Source: Marisediminitalea alba (GTDB lineage: Bacteria > Pseudomonadota > Gammaproteobacteria > Enterobacterales > Alteromonadaceae). Taken from it: a stretch of 64,000 bases of DNA. The DNA lies in assembly GCF_002993365.1 (NCBI RefSeq), contig NZ_PVNP01000033.1, positions 1 to 64,000 of the forward strand, given 5' to 3'. Below are positions 40,584 through 50,785 of the stretch, piece after piece (position 1 is the first letter of the stretch; the number at the start of each line of letters is the position of its first letter). Under the pieces are notes generated by a model, which did not search any database, had not been told where the DNA came from, and was given only the letters and a program-made list of their open reading frames with translations. Made by a program: the position numbers and the translations under genes.

Positions 40584-41642
40584 GTGAGCGATTTATTATC
40601 ACAAGATGAAATTGATGCGCTGCTCCATGGGGTAGACGACGTCGAGGAAGAAGAAGTCGCCCATGATCCGGGAGACTCGTCGGCGCTCGAGTATGACTTT
40701 TCATCACAGGATCGTATCGTTCGTGGCCGAATGCCAACACTGGAAATTGTTAATGAGCGATTCGCCCGGCACTTAAGGGTGAGTCTGTTCAATATGATGC
40801 GCCGCAGTGCGGAAGTGTCGATTAACGGGATTCAGATGATTAAGTTTGGTGAGTACATTCACACCCTGTTTGTACCAACCAGCCTGAACATGGTGCGTTT
40901 CAGACCGTTAAAAGGCACTGGCCTGATAACCATGGAAGCGCGCCTGGTATTTATTCTGGTGGATAACTTCTTTGGTGGTGATGGCCGTTACCACGCGAAA
41001 ATTGAGGGGCGGGAGTTTACGCCCACTGAGCGGCGTATTATTCAGATGCTGCTGAAAATCATCTTCGAGGATTACAAGGAAGCCTGGGCGCCGGTCATGG
41101 ATGTGTCGTTTGAATATCTCGACTCCGAAGTTAACCCTGCCATGGCTAACATCGTGAGCCCCACGGAAGTGGTGGTGATCAGTTCGTTCCATATTGAACT
41201 GGACGGCGGTGGCGGTGACTTCCACGTGTCACTGCCTTACTCAATGCTGGAACCCATCCGTGAACTGCTCGATGCCGGTGTGCAGAGCGATAAGGAAGAT
41301 ACGGATCTGCGCTGGAGTAAAGCGCTGCGGGATGAAATTATGGACGTGCATGTGGAACTCAGCACGCACATGCTAGATTTTGAGGTGTCATTACGGGATG
41401 TCATGAACTTCAAGCCCGGCGATATTATCCCCATTGAAATGCCCGAGCATATTACAGTGCTGATTGAAGATTTACCCACCTTCCGGGCCAAGCTGGGTCG
41501 GTCGAGGGAGAATCTGGCCCTGAAGATTGCCGAGAAGATACCCAGACCTACTTCGGTGAAGTCTGAGTTACAGTTACTTACCCGTGGTGGCCGGATCATC
41601 GATAACGATGCCGAACTGCAGGTACTGGAAGAAGATTTATAA
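40584..41642 (+). CDS. fliM: Flagellar motor switch protein FliM
   Basis: FliM is the C-ring protein that binds phospho-CheY. The 352-residue protein starts MSDLLSQDEIDALLHGVDD, the CheY-binding N-terminal peptide, and continues with the FliM middle domain and a SpoA domain at the C-terminus. The start codon is GTG at 40584 with AGGAG upstream. Confidence 0.97.
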   Translation: MSDLLSQDEIDALLHGVDDVEEEEVAHDPGDSSALEYDFSSQDRIVRGRMPTLEIVNERFARHLRVSLFNMMRRSAEVSINGIQMIKFGEYIHTLFVPTSLNMVRFRPLKGTGLITMEARLVFILVDNFFGGDGRYHAKIEGREFTPTERRIIQMLLKIIFEDYKEAWAPVMDVSFEYLDSEVNPAMANIVSPTEVVVISSFHIELDGGGGDFHVSLPYSMLEPIRELLDAGVQSDKEDTDLRWSKALRDEIMDVHVELSTHMLDFEVSLRDVMNFKPGDIIPIEMPEHITVLIEDLPTFRAKLGRSRENLALKIAEKIPRPTSVKSELQLLTRGGRIIDNDAELQVLEEDL

Positions 41643-41676
41643 TCGCAAGTCAAGTTAAGAGATAAGAGGCGAGATC

Positions 41677-42087
41677 ATGAGTGAAGAAGACGGTATGGAC
41701 GATTGGGCTGCAGCCATGGCTGAACAGGCCGATGCTGAGTCCGAAAGCGAAGGGGGTGACGACGACGGCGTCCGCGTAGCTGAACTTGACGAACTGTCTG
41801 ATGACGCGCCCATCACCCAGGAAGAGAAAAAGAAACTCGATACCATTCTGGATATCCCGGTAACCATTTCCATGGAAGTCGGCCGTAGTCAGATCAGTAT
41901 CCGTAACCTGTTGCAATTAAACCAGGGCTCAGTGGTTGAGCTTGACCGGGTGGCAGGTGAACCGTTAGACGTTCTTGTAAATGGCACGCTGATTGCTCAT
42001 GGAGAAGTAGTAGTGGTCAACGACAAGTTCGGGATTCGGTTAACGGATGTTATTAGTCAAATCGAGAGAATCAAAAAGCTCAGGTAA
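41677..42087 (+). CDS. fliN: Flagellar motor switch protein FliN
   Basis: FliN is the lower C-ring protein and a docking site for FliH. The 136-residue protein has an acidic N-terminal 50 residues and the SpoA domain (LDIPVTISMEVGRSQISIRN, then LNQGSVVELDRVAGEPLDV). The likely fliO start lies within its last 41 bases. Confidence 0.96.
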   Translation: MSEEDGMDDWAAAMAEQADAESESEGGDDDGVRVAELDELSDDAPITQEEKKKLDTILDIPVTISMEVGRSQISIRNLLQLNQGSVVELDRVAGEPLDVLVNGTLIAHGEVVVVNDKFGIRLTDVISQIERIKKLR

Positions 42088-42538
42088 ATTTCCTTTCAAA
42101 ACAGGGGGATGCTTTGTCTCCCTGGTTTCAACCCTGTATTGTGCTGAGGCGCAGGCCGCCAACTCCATCACCAATCCCAGCTCGGTACTGTCAATTTTTC
42201 TATCATTGCTGCTGATTGTCGCGATTATATTTTCCCTCGCATATGTAATGCGACGGTTTAATGTCACTCCCGGCAGCTCCGGTCAGTTAAAAGTCATTGC
42301 CAGCCTGTCGGCCGGTGCCCGCGAGCGGGTTATGGTGTTACAGGTAGGCGATGAGCAACACCTGATTGGCGTGACCGCCCAAAACATCAATCACCTCAGC
42401 AAACTCGAGCAGCCCCTGGAAAACGTGACCGGCAATGCCGCTGGCAGCGGTGGTGGCGCGGCTTTTAAACAAAAGCTGGTGCAGGCCATGGCGCAAAAAA
42501 TGAATCCGGGTATGAAGGACAACAACGATGACAAATAG
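42047..42538 (+). CDS. fliO: Flagellar export assembly protein FliO
   Basis: FliO helps assemble the FliP export core. The product has a membrane segment at about residues 48-68 ([20 protein letters not shown]) followed by the FliO domain ([32 protein letters not shown]). The start is unsure: the ATG at 42047 gives 163 residues and a 41-base overlap with fliN, and no other ATG, GTG or TTG lies in frame before the membrane segment. An Ala-rich AEAQA site ahead of the segment may be a cleaved signal. Confidence 0.85.
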   Translation: MLLVKSRESKSSGKFPFKTGGCFVSLVSTLYCAEAQAANSITNPSSVLSIFLSLLLIVAIIFSLAYVMRRFNVTPGSSGQLKVIASLSAGARERVMVLQVGDEQHLIGVTAQNINHLSKLEQPLENVTGNAAGSGGGAAFKQKLVQAMAQKMNPGMKDNNDDK

Positions 42539-43289
42539 AATGAAAGCCATCGTCATACTCCTGTTGGGCGGTTTGTTGTTATCACTACCAGCCGTTGCTC
42601 AGCAAGGTATCCCGGCCGTTACCGTTACTAATAATGGCGATGGTACCCAGGATTACACCATGACCCTTCAGGCGCTGTTTATCATGACCGCGCTGAGCCT
42701 GATCCCGGCATTTATCATGATGATGACCTCGTTTACCCGGATCATCGTGGTACTGTCAATTTTGCGTCAGGCTATTGGTCTGCAGCAGTCACCCTCTAAC
42801 CAGATTCTGGTTGGCGTGAGTCTGTTTTTGTCACTGTTCATCATGACACCGGTGTTTGATGAAATTAACGTTCGCGCATTACAGCCTTATCTGGATGAAG
42901 AGATGACCTCCATGGAGGCCTTTGAGCAGGCAAAAGGGCCCATGCGTGCCTTTATGCTGTCGCAAACCCGGGTCAAGGATTTAGAAACCTTTGTGTCGAT
43001 TGCCGGTGAGGAAGATAAATACGCCGATCCAACTGAAGTACCGCTGAACATCCTTATTCCGGCCTTTGTCACCAGTGAATTAAAAACGGCATTTCAGATT
43101 GGTTTTATGCTGTTTATTCCATTTTTGATTATCGATCTGGTGGTCGCCTCGATACTGATGGCGATGGGGATGATGATGCTGTCACCGATGATCGTGTCAT
43201 TGCCCTTTAAACTGATGTTATTTGTACTGGTGGATGGCTGGAATCTGATTTTCGGCACCCTGGCCACCAGTTTCGGAATGGGAGTCTGA
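42528..43289 (+). CDS. fliP: Flagellar export gate protein FliP
   Basis: FliP is the central pore subunit of the export gate. The 253-residue protein has a cleavable-looking signal ([21 protein letters not shown]), then the family block [20 protein letters not shown] and C-terminal membrane helices ending [16 protein letters not shown]. The ATG at 42528 overlaps the fliO end by 11 bases; the in-frame ATG at 42540 is a less well placed alternative. Confidence 0.96.
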   Translation: MTNRMKAIVILLLGGLLLSLPAVAQQGIPAVTVTNNGDGTQDYTMTLQALFIMTALSLIPAFIMMMTSFTRIIVVLSILRQAIGLQQSPSNQILVGVSLFLSLFIMTPVFDEINVRALQPYLDEEMTSMEAFEQAKGPMRAFMLSQTRVKDLETFVSIAGEEDKYADPTEVPLNILIPAFVTSELKTAFQIGFMLFIPFLIIDLVVASILMAMGMMMLSPMIVSLPFKLMLFVLVDGWNLIFGTLATSFGMGV

Positions 43290-43293
43290 CCCG

Positions 43294-43563
43294 ATGAGCC
43301 CAGAGGTCTTTGTTGAAATCCTGCGTGAGTCTATGTTTATGGTGATCCTGCTGGTGTCGGCATTGATCGTACCGAGCATGATTGTTGGCCTGGTGGTGGC
43401 AGTCTTCCAGGCGGCCACCTCAATCAACGAACAAACCATGAGTTTCCTGCCCCGTTTAATTGTTACGCTGCTGGCGCTGAGCTGGGGGGGAAACTGGCTG
43501 GTGCAGAAGCTGATGGATTTTACCTTCCATATGGTTGAGCAAATTCCGCAGGTGGTGGGCTAA
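43294..43563 (+). CDS. fliQ: Flagellar export gate protein FliQ
   Basis: FliQ is a two-helix subunit of the export gate. The 89-residue protein begins MSPEVFVEILRESMFMVILL and contains the conserved VAVFQAATSINEQTMSFLPR loop between its two membrane helices. fliR starts immediately after its stop codon. Confidence 0.96.
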   Translation: MSPEVFVEILRESMFMVILLVSALIVPSMIVGLVVAVFQAATSINEQTMSFLPRLIVTLLALSWGGNWLVQKLMDFTFHMVEQIPQVVG

Positions 43564-44346
43564 ATGGAAGTCGAACTAGCCGCCATTAATCAGTTTCTGG
43601 CTGATTTATTGCTGCCATTTATGCGTATCAGCGGGATGTTTGCCGCGATGGTTGGACTGAGCGCCAAGTCCATCCCGCCTCAGGTAAAAGCGCTGTTGGC
43701 GATGCTTATGACACTGGTTATCATGCCGGTGGTACCGCCTACACCTGTCACTCAAATGGTTGATTTAGGTACATTCGTAATTGGCATCCAGCAGTTGTTA
43801 ATTGGCATTGCCGTGGGCTTTTTATCAATGATGGTGCTCAATACCTTTGTGCTGGCCGGGCAGGTCATTGCAATGCAAACCGGCCTTGGTTTTGCCAGCA
43901 TTGTGGATCCGGTAAATGGTATTAACGTGCCGGCGGTAGGCCAGTTTTATCTGATCCTGGCTACGCTGTTGTTCTGGGGCATGGACGGACACCTGGCCAT
44001 GATCAGAATGATCGTGATGAGCTTTGAAGCATTTCCCATTGGCGAAGCCTGGTTTGCCGCAGAACAACTCCGTGATATTGCCCACTGGGCTGGCTGGATG
44101 TTTGTGGCGGCATTAACCTTGTCTCTGGCTCCGATTGTTTCGCTGTTAATTGTTAATCTGGCGTTCGGGGTTATGACCAAAGCCGCGCCACAGCTCAATA
44201 TCTTCAGCATTGGTTTTTCCATCGCGCAGATAATGGGCTTAATTATTATCTGGTTAACGCTGGATAATTTTTCTACTCACTTTGCTAATCAGTGGCAACG
44301 GGCTCAACAGTTTATGTGTGAGCTGCTACTGATTTGTCCAAGCTGA
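43564..44346 (+). CDS. fliR: Flagellar export gate protein FliR
   Basis: FliR completes the FliPQR gate. The 260-residue protein is almost entirely hydrophobic with about six membrane segments and the family motifs RISGMFAAMVGL and MQTGLGFASIVDPVNG. It starts one base after the fliQ stop and is 15 bases from flhB. Confidence 0.95.
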   Translation: MEVELAAINQFLADLLLPFMRISGMFAAMVGLSAKSIPPQVKALLAMLMTLVIMPVVPPTPVTQMVDLGTFVIGIQQLLIGIAVGFLSMMVLNTFVLAGQVIAMQTGLGFASIVDPVNGINVPAVGQFYLILATLLFWGMDGHLAMIRMIVMSFEAFPIGEAWFAAEQLRDIAHWAGWMFVAALTLSLAPIVSLLIVNLAFGVMTKAAPQLNIFSIGFSIAQIMGLIIIWLTLDNFSTHFANQWQRAQQFMCELLLICPS

Positions 44347-44361
44347 TAAGGCTGAGCGACG

Positions 44362-45486
44362 ATGGCTGATTCTTCAGAAAAAACAGAAGACCCCACGGGA
44401 AAACGAATACAGGATGCCCGCAGCAAGGGGCAGATTGCTCGTTCCAGAGAGCTCTCCACCACACTGGTGCTGGTGGCGAGTAGTCTGATGCTGTTGCTGT
44501 TTGGCAGTTTTATCGCCGAAGCCCTGTTTGCCATTTCTGGGCGGATGTTTACCCTGTCGCGGGACGAAACCTACGATCCCACCCACATGTTTTCCGCCTG
44601 GGGTGTGGCTATCACCGAAGTCAGTACGCCGGTACTTTCATTTATGTTTGTTTCAATGATTGCCGGTATCTATGGCTCTATCGCATTGGGTGGCTATAAC
44701 TTTACCTGGTATTCTGCCGCGCCTCGCTTCTCCAAGCTTAATCCACTAAGTGGTATGAAGCGGATGTTTGGCGTAAACGGCCTGGTGGAACTGTTAAAAG
44801 CCTTTGCCAAGTTTATTGTAATTGGCGCTATGGCGCTGATATCGCTGTCTTTATTTCAGGATGAAGCGCTACACTTGGATCAGGAAATATACCCGCTGAA
44901 TATTTTCCACGCGCTGGATATGATTGAGTGGGCCTTTTTTCTGCTCACCCTCGGCATGGTGCCTATTGCGCTATTTGATGTGCCGTATCAGTCCTATAAG
45001 CACAATGAACAAATGAAAATGACTAAGCAGCAGGTTAAGGATGAGCGTAAAAACTCAGAAGGGGATCCCCAGGTAAAAGGGCGCATCCGTAAACTGCAAT
45101 ATCAGGCGGCAGCGCGGCGAATGATGCAGGAAGTGCCTAAAGCTGATGTAGTTGTTACCAACCCGACGCATTATTCTGTGGCGCTTAAATATGATGAACA
45201 CGGCGTGCGGGCACCAGTGGTTATCGCTAAAGGCTCCGACGAACTGGCTATGCATATCCGAAAAATTGCCACCGCTCATGATGTGCCACTCATTCCTTCG
45301 CCTATGCTGACCCGGGCGATCTACTACACCACCGAAGTGGATGAAGAAATCCCGCACAAACTGTTTATGGCGGTCGCCCAGGTTTTGGCTTACGTATTCC
45401 AGCTTAAGAAATACAAAGCAGGTAAAGCCAAGCGGCCTAAGCCACTGTCGCGTAACCTGCCAATCCCACCTGATATGCGTTATTAA
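44362..45486 (+). CDS. flhB: Flagellar export switch protein FlhB
   Basis: FlhB controls which substrates the export gate accepts. The 374-residue protein starts MADSSEKTEDPTGKRIQDAR, has four membrane segments between about residues 30 and 215, and a cytoplasmic domain with the self-cleaving NPTH motif at Asn267-Pro268. All features needed for cleavage and the FliK-triggered switch are present. Confidence 0.97.
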   Translation: MADSSEKTEDPTGKRIQDARSKGQIARSRELSTTLVLVASSLMLLLFGSFIAEALFAISGRMFTLSRDETYDPTHMFSAWGVAITEVSTPVLSFMFVSMIAGIYGSIALGGYNFTWYSAAPRFSKLNPLSGMKRMFGVNGLVELLKAFAKFIVIGAMALISLSLFQDEALHLDQEIYPLNIFHALDMIEWAFFLLTLGMVPIALFDVPYQSYKHNEQMKMTKQQVKDERKNSEGDPQVKGRIRKLQYQAAARRMMQEVPKADVVVTNPTHYSVALKYDEHGVRAPVVIAKGSDELAMHIRKIATAHDVPLIPSPMLTRAIYYTTEVDEEIPHKLFMAVAQVLAYVFQLKKYKAGKAKRPKPLSRNLPIPPDMRY

Positions 45487-45506
45487 CTACAGGTATCTTA
45501 TACCCT

Positions 45507-45531
45507 GACAGGCTGTTCAGAGCAGTCTGTC
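45507..45531 (+). other. Hairpin between flhB and flhA
   Basis: GACAGGCTG pairs with CAGTCTGTC (one G-T), 7-base loop. No T tract follows, so it is not a standard terminator; it could be a partial stop or RNA end protector for the fliK-flhB transcript. Confidence 0.4.
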
Positions 45532-45589
45532 TGGCCCCAAATATCGCAATTGACGATAATTCGAGCACTTAAACCGTGGTCACAAAAAG

Positions 45590-45606
45590 CTGGCACGGGG
45601 ATTGAA
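45590..45606 (+). promoter_or_regulatory. Probable sigma54 promoter of the flhA operon
   Basis: CTGGCACGGGGATTGAA has the full -24 CTGGCACG and TTGA instead of TTGC at -12, at the right spacing. It lies 57 bases before flhA. A GGGGA/TCCCC hairpin overlaps its end. Confidence 0.68.
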
Positions 45607-45662
45607 GTAGTCCCCGTAAGCGAATTTTAGTGTCAAAAATCGGTGATTGAGAACGTCTCGTT

Positions 45663-47765
45663 ATGGTGTTAACAGAATATCTGCAGCGTGTTGATAAAAC
45701 CCGGCTTCAACAGTTAAGTCAGGGCTTAGGCGTACCTCTGGTTCTGCTGGCCATTATGGGTATGGTAATTTTGCCCATGCCGCCGATTTTGCTCGACGTA
45801 CTATTCAGCTTCAACATCGCACTGTCACTGGTAATTATTCTGGTTGCGGTACTGACCAACCGGCCGGTGGACTTTGGTATCTTCCCGCTGGTCCTGCTAA
45901 TTGCAACGGTATTACGTCTTGCCCTCAATGTCGCGTCGACCCGGGTGGTCTTGCTGTATGGCCACGAAGGGGGCGATGCTGCCGGTAAAGTTATCGAAGC
46001 ATTTGGTGAAGTGGTGATTGGCGGCAACTACGCTGTGGGTGTGGTTGTCTTTGCTATCTTGCTGATTATTAACTTTAAAGTAGTTACCGCTGGTGCCGGA
46101 CGTATTTCCGAAGTAGGGGCTCGTTTTACCCTCGACGCCATGCCGGGTAAACAAATGGCTATCGATGCCGACCTCAACGCTGGCTATATCGATCAGGACG
46201 AGGCTCGCCGTCGTCGCGAAGATATCACCGCTGAAGCCGACTTTTACGGTTCTATGGACGGTGCGTCAAAATTTGTAAAGGGCGATGCCATCGCCGGCCT
46301 GTTCATTATGCTTATTAATATCGTCGGCGGCCTGTTTATCGGTATGATTCAGCATGATCTGTCTTTCGGCAATGCGCTGGAGGTCTACACCATCCTGACC
46401 ATCGGTGACGGTCTGGTGGCGCAAATTCCCTCGTTACTGCTGTCAGTGGCCACCGCCATTATTGTGACGCGTGAAAATGAAAGCCAGGAAATGGGCAGCG
46501 AGATTACCACCCAGTTGGGTAACAAAAAGGCGCTGTATATTTCTTCCGGGATCCTGTTTGTTATGGGTATTGTCCCCGGTATGCCTCATCTGGCCTTCCT
46601 CGGCTTTTCGGCGCTGGCCGGCGGCTATGCGTACTATCAAAGCTATGCTGAAAAACGCAAGGCTGAGCAACCAGCCCCTCCGGTAGTCAGCGATAACCCT
46701 GAAGACAATGTACCGGCAGAGATTAAAGAACTGGGCTGGGATGACGTTCAGCACGTGGATACCATTGGTCTGGAAGTCGGCTACCGTTTAATTCCGCTGG
46801 TGGATAAAACCCAGGGCGGCGAATTACTGACGCGGATTAAAGGGGTGCGTAAGAAACTGTCCCAGGAACTGGGCTTTTTAATCCCGCCGGTGCACATCCG
46901 CGATAATCTCGATCTCGATCCTAACGCTTACAACATTTCCATGCTCGGTGTGACCATTGGCGATGCCGAAGTCAGCCATGATGAAGAACTCGCGATAAAC
47001 CCTGGCCAGGTATTTGGCAAGCTCGAGGGACGGGCTACCCGTGATCCAGCCTTCGGCCTGGATGCGGTGTGGATTAAGCCAGCGCAGCGTGAGCATGCGC
47101 AAACCCTGGGTTATACCGTGGTTGATGCGGCGACTGTGATTGCAACCCATCTGAGCCAGTTATTAACCAACAATGCTTATCAACTGCTGGGCTTTGAAGA
47201 AGTGCAGCAACTAATGGATATGCTGGCCAAACATAATCCAAAACTGGTTGAAGGGCTTATCCCGGATCTGTTGTCGCTGGCAACCGTGGTAAAAGTCCTG
47301 CAAACCTTGTTGTACGAGGGCGTGCCTATTCGTGACATGCGTACTATCGTACAGACGCTGACTGAGTATGCCCCGAAGAGTCAGGATCCTGACGTATTGG
47401 TCTCCGCCGTTCGCATTGCCCTGAAACGCTTAATCGTGCAGGAAATTAACAGCGGTGGAGCAGAACTGCCGGTGATCACCCTGGCGCCTGAATTAGAGCA
47501 GATGTTACATCAGTCATTACAGGCTGGCGGCGATGATGGTGCCGGTATCGAGCCGGGGCTGGCTGAGCGCCTGCAACAGTCGTTGCAACAGGCTGGTCAG
47601 CAGCAGGAACTGGCGGGTGAGCCAGCCGTATTATTAACATCGGGCATGTTACGCCCGGTATTGTCGAGATTCTTAAAGAATGCAGTGAGTGGCTTGCATG
47701 TATTGTCGTACCAGGAAATCCCGGATGATAAGCAGGTACGCATTGTTTCGTCCGTCGGTCAGTAA
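45663..47765 (+). CDS. flhA: Flagellar export gate protein FlhA
   Basis: FlhA forms the nonameric ring of the export gate and receives chaperone-substrate complexes. The 700-residue protein has eight hydrophobic membrane segments in its first half, the conserved FHIPEP-type region with RISEVGARFTLDAMPGKQMAIDAD (split here by position 140-165), and a cytoplasmic C-terminal half. Length is normal. Confidence 0.97.
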   Translation: MVLTEYLQRVDKTRLQQLSQGLGVPLVLLAIMGMVILPMPPILLDVLFSFNIALSLVIILVAVLTNRPVDFGIFPLVLLIATVLRLALNVASTRVVLLYGHEGGDAAGKVIEAFGEVVIGGNYAVGVVVFAILLIINFKVVTAGAGRISEVGARFTLDAMPGKQMAIDADLNAGYIDQDEARRRREDITAEADFYGSMDGASKFVKGDAIAGLFIMLINIVGGLFIGMIQHDLSFGNALEVYTILTIGDGLVAQIPSLLLSVATAIIVTRENESQEMGSEITTQLGNKKALYISSGILFVMGIVPGMPHLAFLGFSALAGGYAYYQSYAEKRKAEQPAPPVVSDNPEDNVPAEIKELGWDDVQHVDTIGLEVGYRLIPLVDKTQGGELLTRIKGVRKKLSQELGFLIPPVHIRDNLDLDPNAYNISMLGVTIGDAEVSHDEELAINPGQVFGKLEGRATRDPAFGLDAVWIKPAQREHAQTLGYTVVDAATVIATHLSQLLTNNAYQLLGFEEVQQLMDMLAKHNPKLVEGLIPDLLSLATVVKVLQTLLYEGVPIRDMRTIVQTLTEYAPKSQDPDVLVSAVRIALKRLIVQEINSGGAELPVITLAPELEQMLHQSLQAGGDDGAGIEPGLAERLQQSLQQAGQQQELAGEPAVLLTSGMLRPVLSRFLKNAVSGLHVLSYQEIPDDKQVRIVSSVGQ

Positions 47766-47798
47766 TCTGACAGGCACCCTGATACCTAAGAGGTCATT

Positions 47799-49154
47799 AT
47801 GAAAATTAGACGATTTTTTGGCAAAGACATGCGTGAAGCATTAAGCCAGGTAAAAAATGAACTGGGTAGTGATGCGGTGATCATGTCAAACCGCAAAGTG
47901 GCCGACGGCATCGAACTGGTAGCGGCCTACGATAAAGAGCCGGTCGCTAAATTATCGGTACCGCCTAAACCCAAAGCGCCGGTAGCTAAGCAAAGCGAAG
48001 GTGGTTTGCCGACGTTGAGTGAAATTATTGGTGATGATGGTCCGGATACCCTGCGTGCTCTGCTGGAAAAGCAGGCTGAGCAGAAGGCCGCCGTTGCCCA
48101 GCGCGTTGAAGCAGCCAATGCGGAAGCAGAAAAACGCGCGCCTGCCAAACCCGCTCCTGAGGTTGCCCCGGCTAAGCCGGAAACCCCGCTATTTGATGCC
48201 GAAAACGAAGAAGCCGAGCTTAGCGGTGGTGGCAGCCTGGCCGATATTCGTGCCGAAATTGCCTCGCTACGTAACGTATTGCAGTTCCAGTTGGCTGATA
48301 TGCAACAACAGCAACACTCGCGGCTTAAACCGCAACAGCGTTACCTGCTTCAGCAGCTTTGCGATATGGGCATCAGTCAGTCGCTGGCAGCTCAGCTTGT
48401 CACTTATACCCCGGCCGAGTGCAACGAGCGTGAAGCCTGGTTGTATCTGCTAAAACTATTGTCCAATCGTCTGACCACTAACAACGATGATATTCTTACC
48501 CAACAGGGTGTGGTGGCGTTGGTCGGGCCAACCGGTACCGGCAAAACCACTACCATTGCCAAGCTGGCTGCCCGTTATGCACAAAAGTACGGTGCCGACC
48601 AGGTTGCTCTGATTACAATTGATACTTATCGCATTGCTGCCTATGAGCAGTTAGCTACCTACGGCAAAATAATTGGCTGCCCGGTTCGTAAAGCGCAGTC
48701 TGGTGAACAATTAGCCGATTTGCTGTTCCAGTTACGTAATAAACGCCTGGTACTGATTGATACCGCAGGCTTTAGTCAGCGCGATAGTCGCCTGATCAGT
48801 CAGTTGGCTACCTTCGGCCAGGTGAGCGGTCAGCAGGTAAAAAACTATTTAGTTGTGCAGGGTAACACGCAACAGGCTACACTTAAGCACATAATAAATG
48901 CCTATAAGAGTATTGATTTGCAAGGATGTATCATCACTAAGCTGGATGAGTGCTATAGTTTAGGTGAGGTGATCAGTAATGTAATTGAAGCGCAGTTGCC
49001 AGTCAGTTATGTTGCCGATGGCCAACAGGTGCCTGAGGATATTCATGTTGCTAATGCAAAATCTATAATCTCTTTAGCAGCAAAGCTTTATAAAAAGTAT
49101 GGTTTGAATCATACTAATAGCAGTTCCGATGTAAACACAGCACAGGCAGTATGA
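47799..49154 (+). CDS. flhF: Polar flagellar GTPase FlhF
   Basis: FlhF is an SRP-type GTPase that puts the flagellum at the cell pole. The 451-residue protein has a variable Ala/Lys/Pro-rich B domain (about residues 40-150), then the NG domain with P-loop GPTGTGKTTT from Gly243 and the DTAGFSQRD G3 motif. The end overlaps flhG by 4 bases. Confidence 0.95.
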   Translation: MKIRRFFGKDMREALSQVKNELGSDAVIMSNRKVADGIELVAAYDKEPVAKLSVPPKPKAPVAKQSEGGLPTLSEIIGDDGPDTLRALLEKQAEQKAAVAQRVEAANAEAEKRAPAKPAPEVAPAKPETPLFDAENEEAELSGGGSLADIRAEIASLRNVLQFQLADMQQQQHSRLKPQQRYLLQQLCDMGISQSLAAQLVTYTPAECNEREAWLYLLKLLSNRLTTNNDDILTQQGVVALVGPTGTGKTTTIAKLAARYAQKYGADQVALITIDTYRIAAYEQLATYGKIIGCPVRKAQSGEQLADLLFQLRNKRLVLIDTAGFSQRDSRLISQLATFGQVSGQQVKNYLVVQGNTQQATLKHIINAYKSIDLQGCIITKLDECYSLGEVISNVIEAQLPVSYVADGQQVPEDIHVANAKSIISLAAKLYKKYGLNHTNSSSDVNTAQAV

Positions 49155-50011
49155 TTGAAGACCAGGCGAGTAGCTTACGAAAGATGAATCAATCACGATT
49201 AATCAAGGTAATAGCCGTAACTGGCGGAAAGGGCGGAGTAGGGAAAACCAACGTTACTCTGAACACCGCTATTGCAATGGCAAAACAGGGCAAAAAGGTC
49301 ATGGTTCTGGATGCAGACCTTGGCCTGGCCAACGTAGACGTGATGCTGGGATTACGCGTAGAGAAGAATCTGTCTCATGTGTTGTCCGGCGAATGCACGC
49401 TTGACGAAGTACTGGTAACCGGTCCGCATGGGATCAAAATTGCCCCGGCGACCTCCGGTACCCAGTCGATGACCGAGCTGTCGCCCACTCAGCATGCGGG
49501 GCTCATTCGTGCATTCAGTGAACTGCGTTCGCAAATCGACGTGCTTATTGTCGATACGGCCGCGGGTATTTCTGACATGGTGCTGAGCTTTTCAAGAGCA
49601 TCCCAGGACATTCTGGTAGTGGTATGTGACGAACCCACCTCACTCACTGATGCCTACGCACTTATCAAGATCCTTAACCGCGATCACGGCATTTTCCGTT
49701 TTAAGATAGTGGCTAACATGGTCAGGGACGTGCGTGAGGGGCAGGAGTTGTTCAGTAAGTTGTCGAAAGTTACCGGTCGCTTCCTCGACGTGGCGTTGGA
49801 ATTAGTGGCAACTATCCCCTTTGATGAAAATATTCGCCGGGCGGTTCGTAAACAAACCGCCATTGTTGATGCATTCCCATCATCTCCGGCATCGGTCGCC
49901 ATTGGTCAACTGGCTACAAAAGCACTGACCTGGCCTATCCCGGCGCAGCCTGGCGGACACCTTGAGTTCTTCGTCGAGCAATTGATCGCGTCGAAGGTGG
50001 CAGGGAGATAG
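49151..50011 (+). CDS. flhG: Flagellar number regulator FlhG/FleN
   Basis: FlhG is a MinD-like ATPase that keeps flagellar number low, by restraining FlhF and the FlrA/FleQ regulator in known systems. The 286-residue protein has the deviant Walker A GGKGGVGKT (from Gly25), LDADLGLANVDVMLGL and a C-terminal amphipathic tail. It shares coupled translation with flhF and is 1 base from fliA. Confidence 0.96.
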   Translation: MIEDQASSLRKMNQSRLIKVIAVTGGKGGVGKTNVTLNTAIAMAKQGKKVMVLDADLGLANVDVMLGLRVEKNLSHVLSGECTLDEVLVTGPHGIKIAPATSGTQSMTELSPTQHAGLIRAFSELRSQIDVLIVDTAAGISDMVLSFSRASQDILVVVCDEPTSLTDAYALIKILNRDHGIFRFKIVANMVRDVREGQELFSKLSKVTGRFLDVALELVATIPFDENIRRAVRKQTAIVDAFPSSPASVAIGQLATKALTWPIPAQPGGHLEFFVEQLIASKVAGR

Positions 50012-50012
50012 C

Positions 50013-50741
50013 GTGAATAGCAAAGCTGCAGCGTACAAACAACAAACCGATAAAGCGCAGCTGGTTGAGCGACATGCTTCTTTAGTTAAACGTATTGCTC
50101 ACCATTTAATGGCGCGGCTGCCAGCCAGTGTAATTGTTGATGACCTGATCCAGGCCGGTATGATTGGCCTGCTTGAGGCGGCGAAAAACTTTGATGGCAG
50201 TAAAGGAGCCAGTTTCGAAACGTTTGCCGGAATTCGCATCCGTGGTGCCATGCTGGACGAAATTCGCAAGGGTGACTGGACGCCCCGGTCAGTGCACAAA
50301 AATGGTCGCGCCATTGCCGATGCGATTTCCCAGGTAGAGCGCGAAACCGGACGGGATGCACGGGATGTCGACATTGCTGCTAAACTCAATGTGTCGTTAC
50401 CCGAATACCACCAGATGTTATCGGAGGTCAATGCCGGCAAACTGGTTGGTATTGAAGACTTAGGCGTGTCTGAAGACGTGATAGCGACGGATGAGTCGCG
50501 GGGCACGGATTCACCGCTGGAAGATTTAATGCAAGGTTCATTTCAAAAAGCGCTGGCGCATGCTATTACTACATTACCAGAACGTGAAGCGATCGTACTA
50601 TCCTTGTATTATGACGAAGAATTAAACCTGCGGGAAATCGGCGAGGTTCTCGAGGTAAGTGAATCACGGGTCAGTCAAATTCACAGCCAGGCGATGTTAA
50701 AACTTAAAGCGCGCATGCGGTCCTGGCAGACTGGTGAGTAA
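50013..50741 (+). CDS. fliA: Flagellar sigma factor FliA (sigma28)
   Basis: FliA directs RNA polymerase to late flagellar promoters, here those before flagellins 1-3. The 242-residue protein has regions 2 (DDLIQAGMIGLLEAAKNFD; FETFAGIRIRGAMLDEIRKG), 3 and 4 (LNLREIGEVLEVSESRVSQI). The start is GTG at 50013. Its anti-sigma factor FlgM is not in this window. Confidence 0.97.
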   Translation: MNSKAAAYKQQTDKAQLVERHASLVKRIAHHLMARLPASVIVDDLIQAGMIGLLEAAKNFDGSKGASFETFAGIRIRGAMLDEIRKGDWTPRSVHKNGRAIADAISQVERETGRDARDVDIAAKLNVSLPEYHQMLSEVNAGKLVGIEDLGVSEDVIATDESRGTDSPLEDLMQGSFQKALAHAITTLPEREAIVLSLYYDEELNLREIGEVLEVSESRVSQIHSQAMLKLKARMRSWQTGE

Positions 50742-50785
50742 CATTAACTATACTAACAATATGACTATCCTCACTGGAGGCAATT

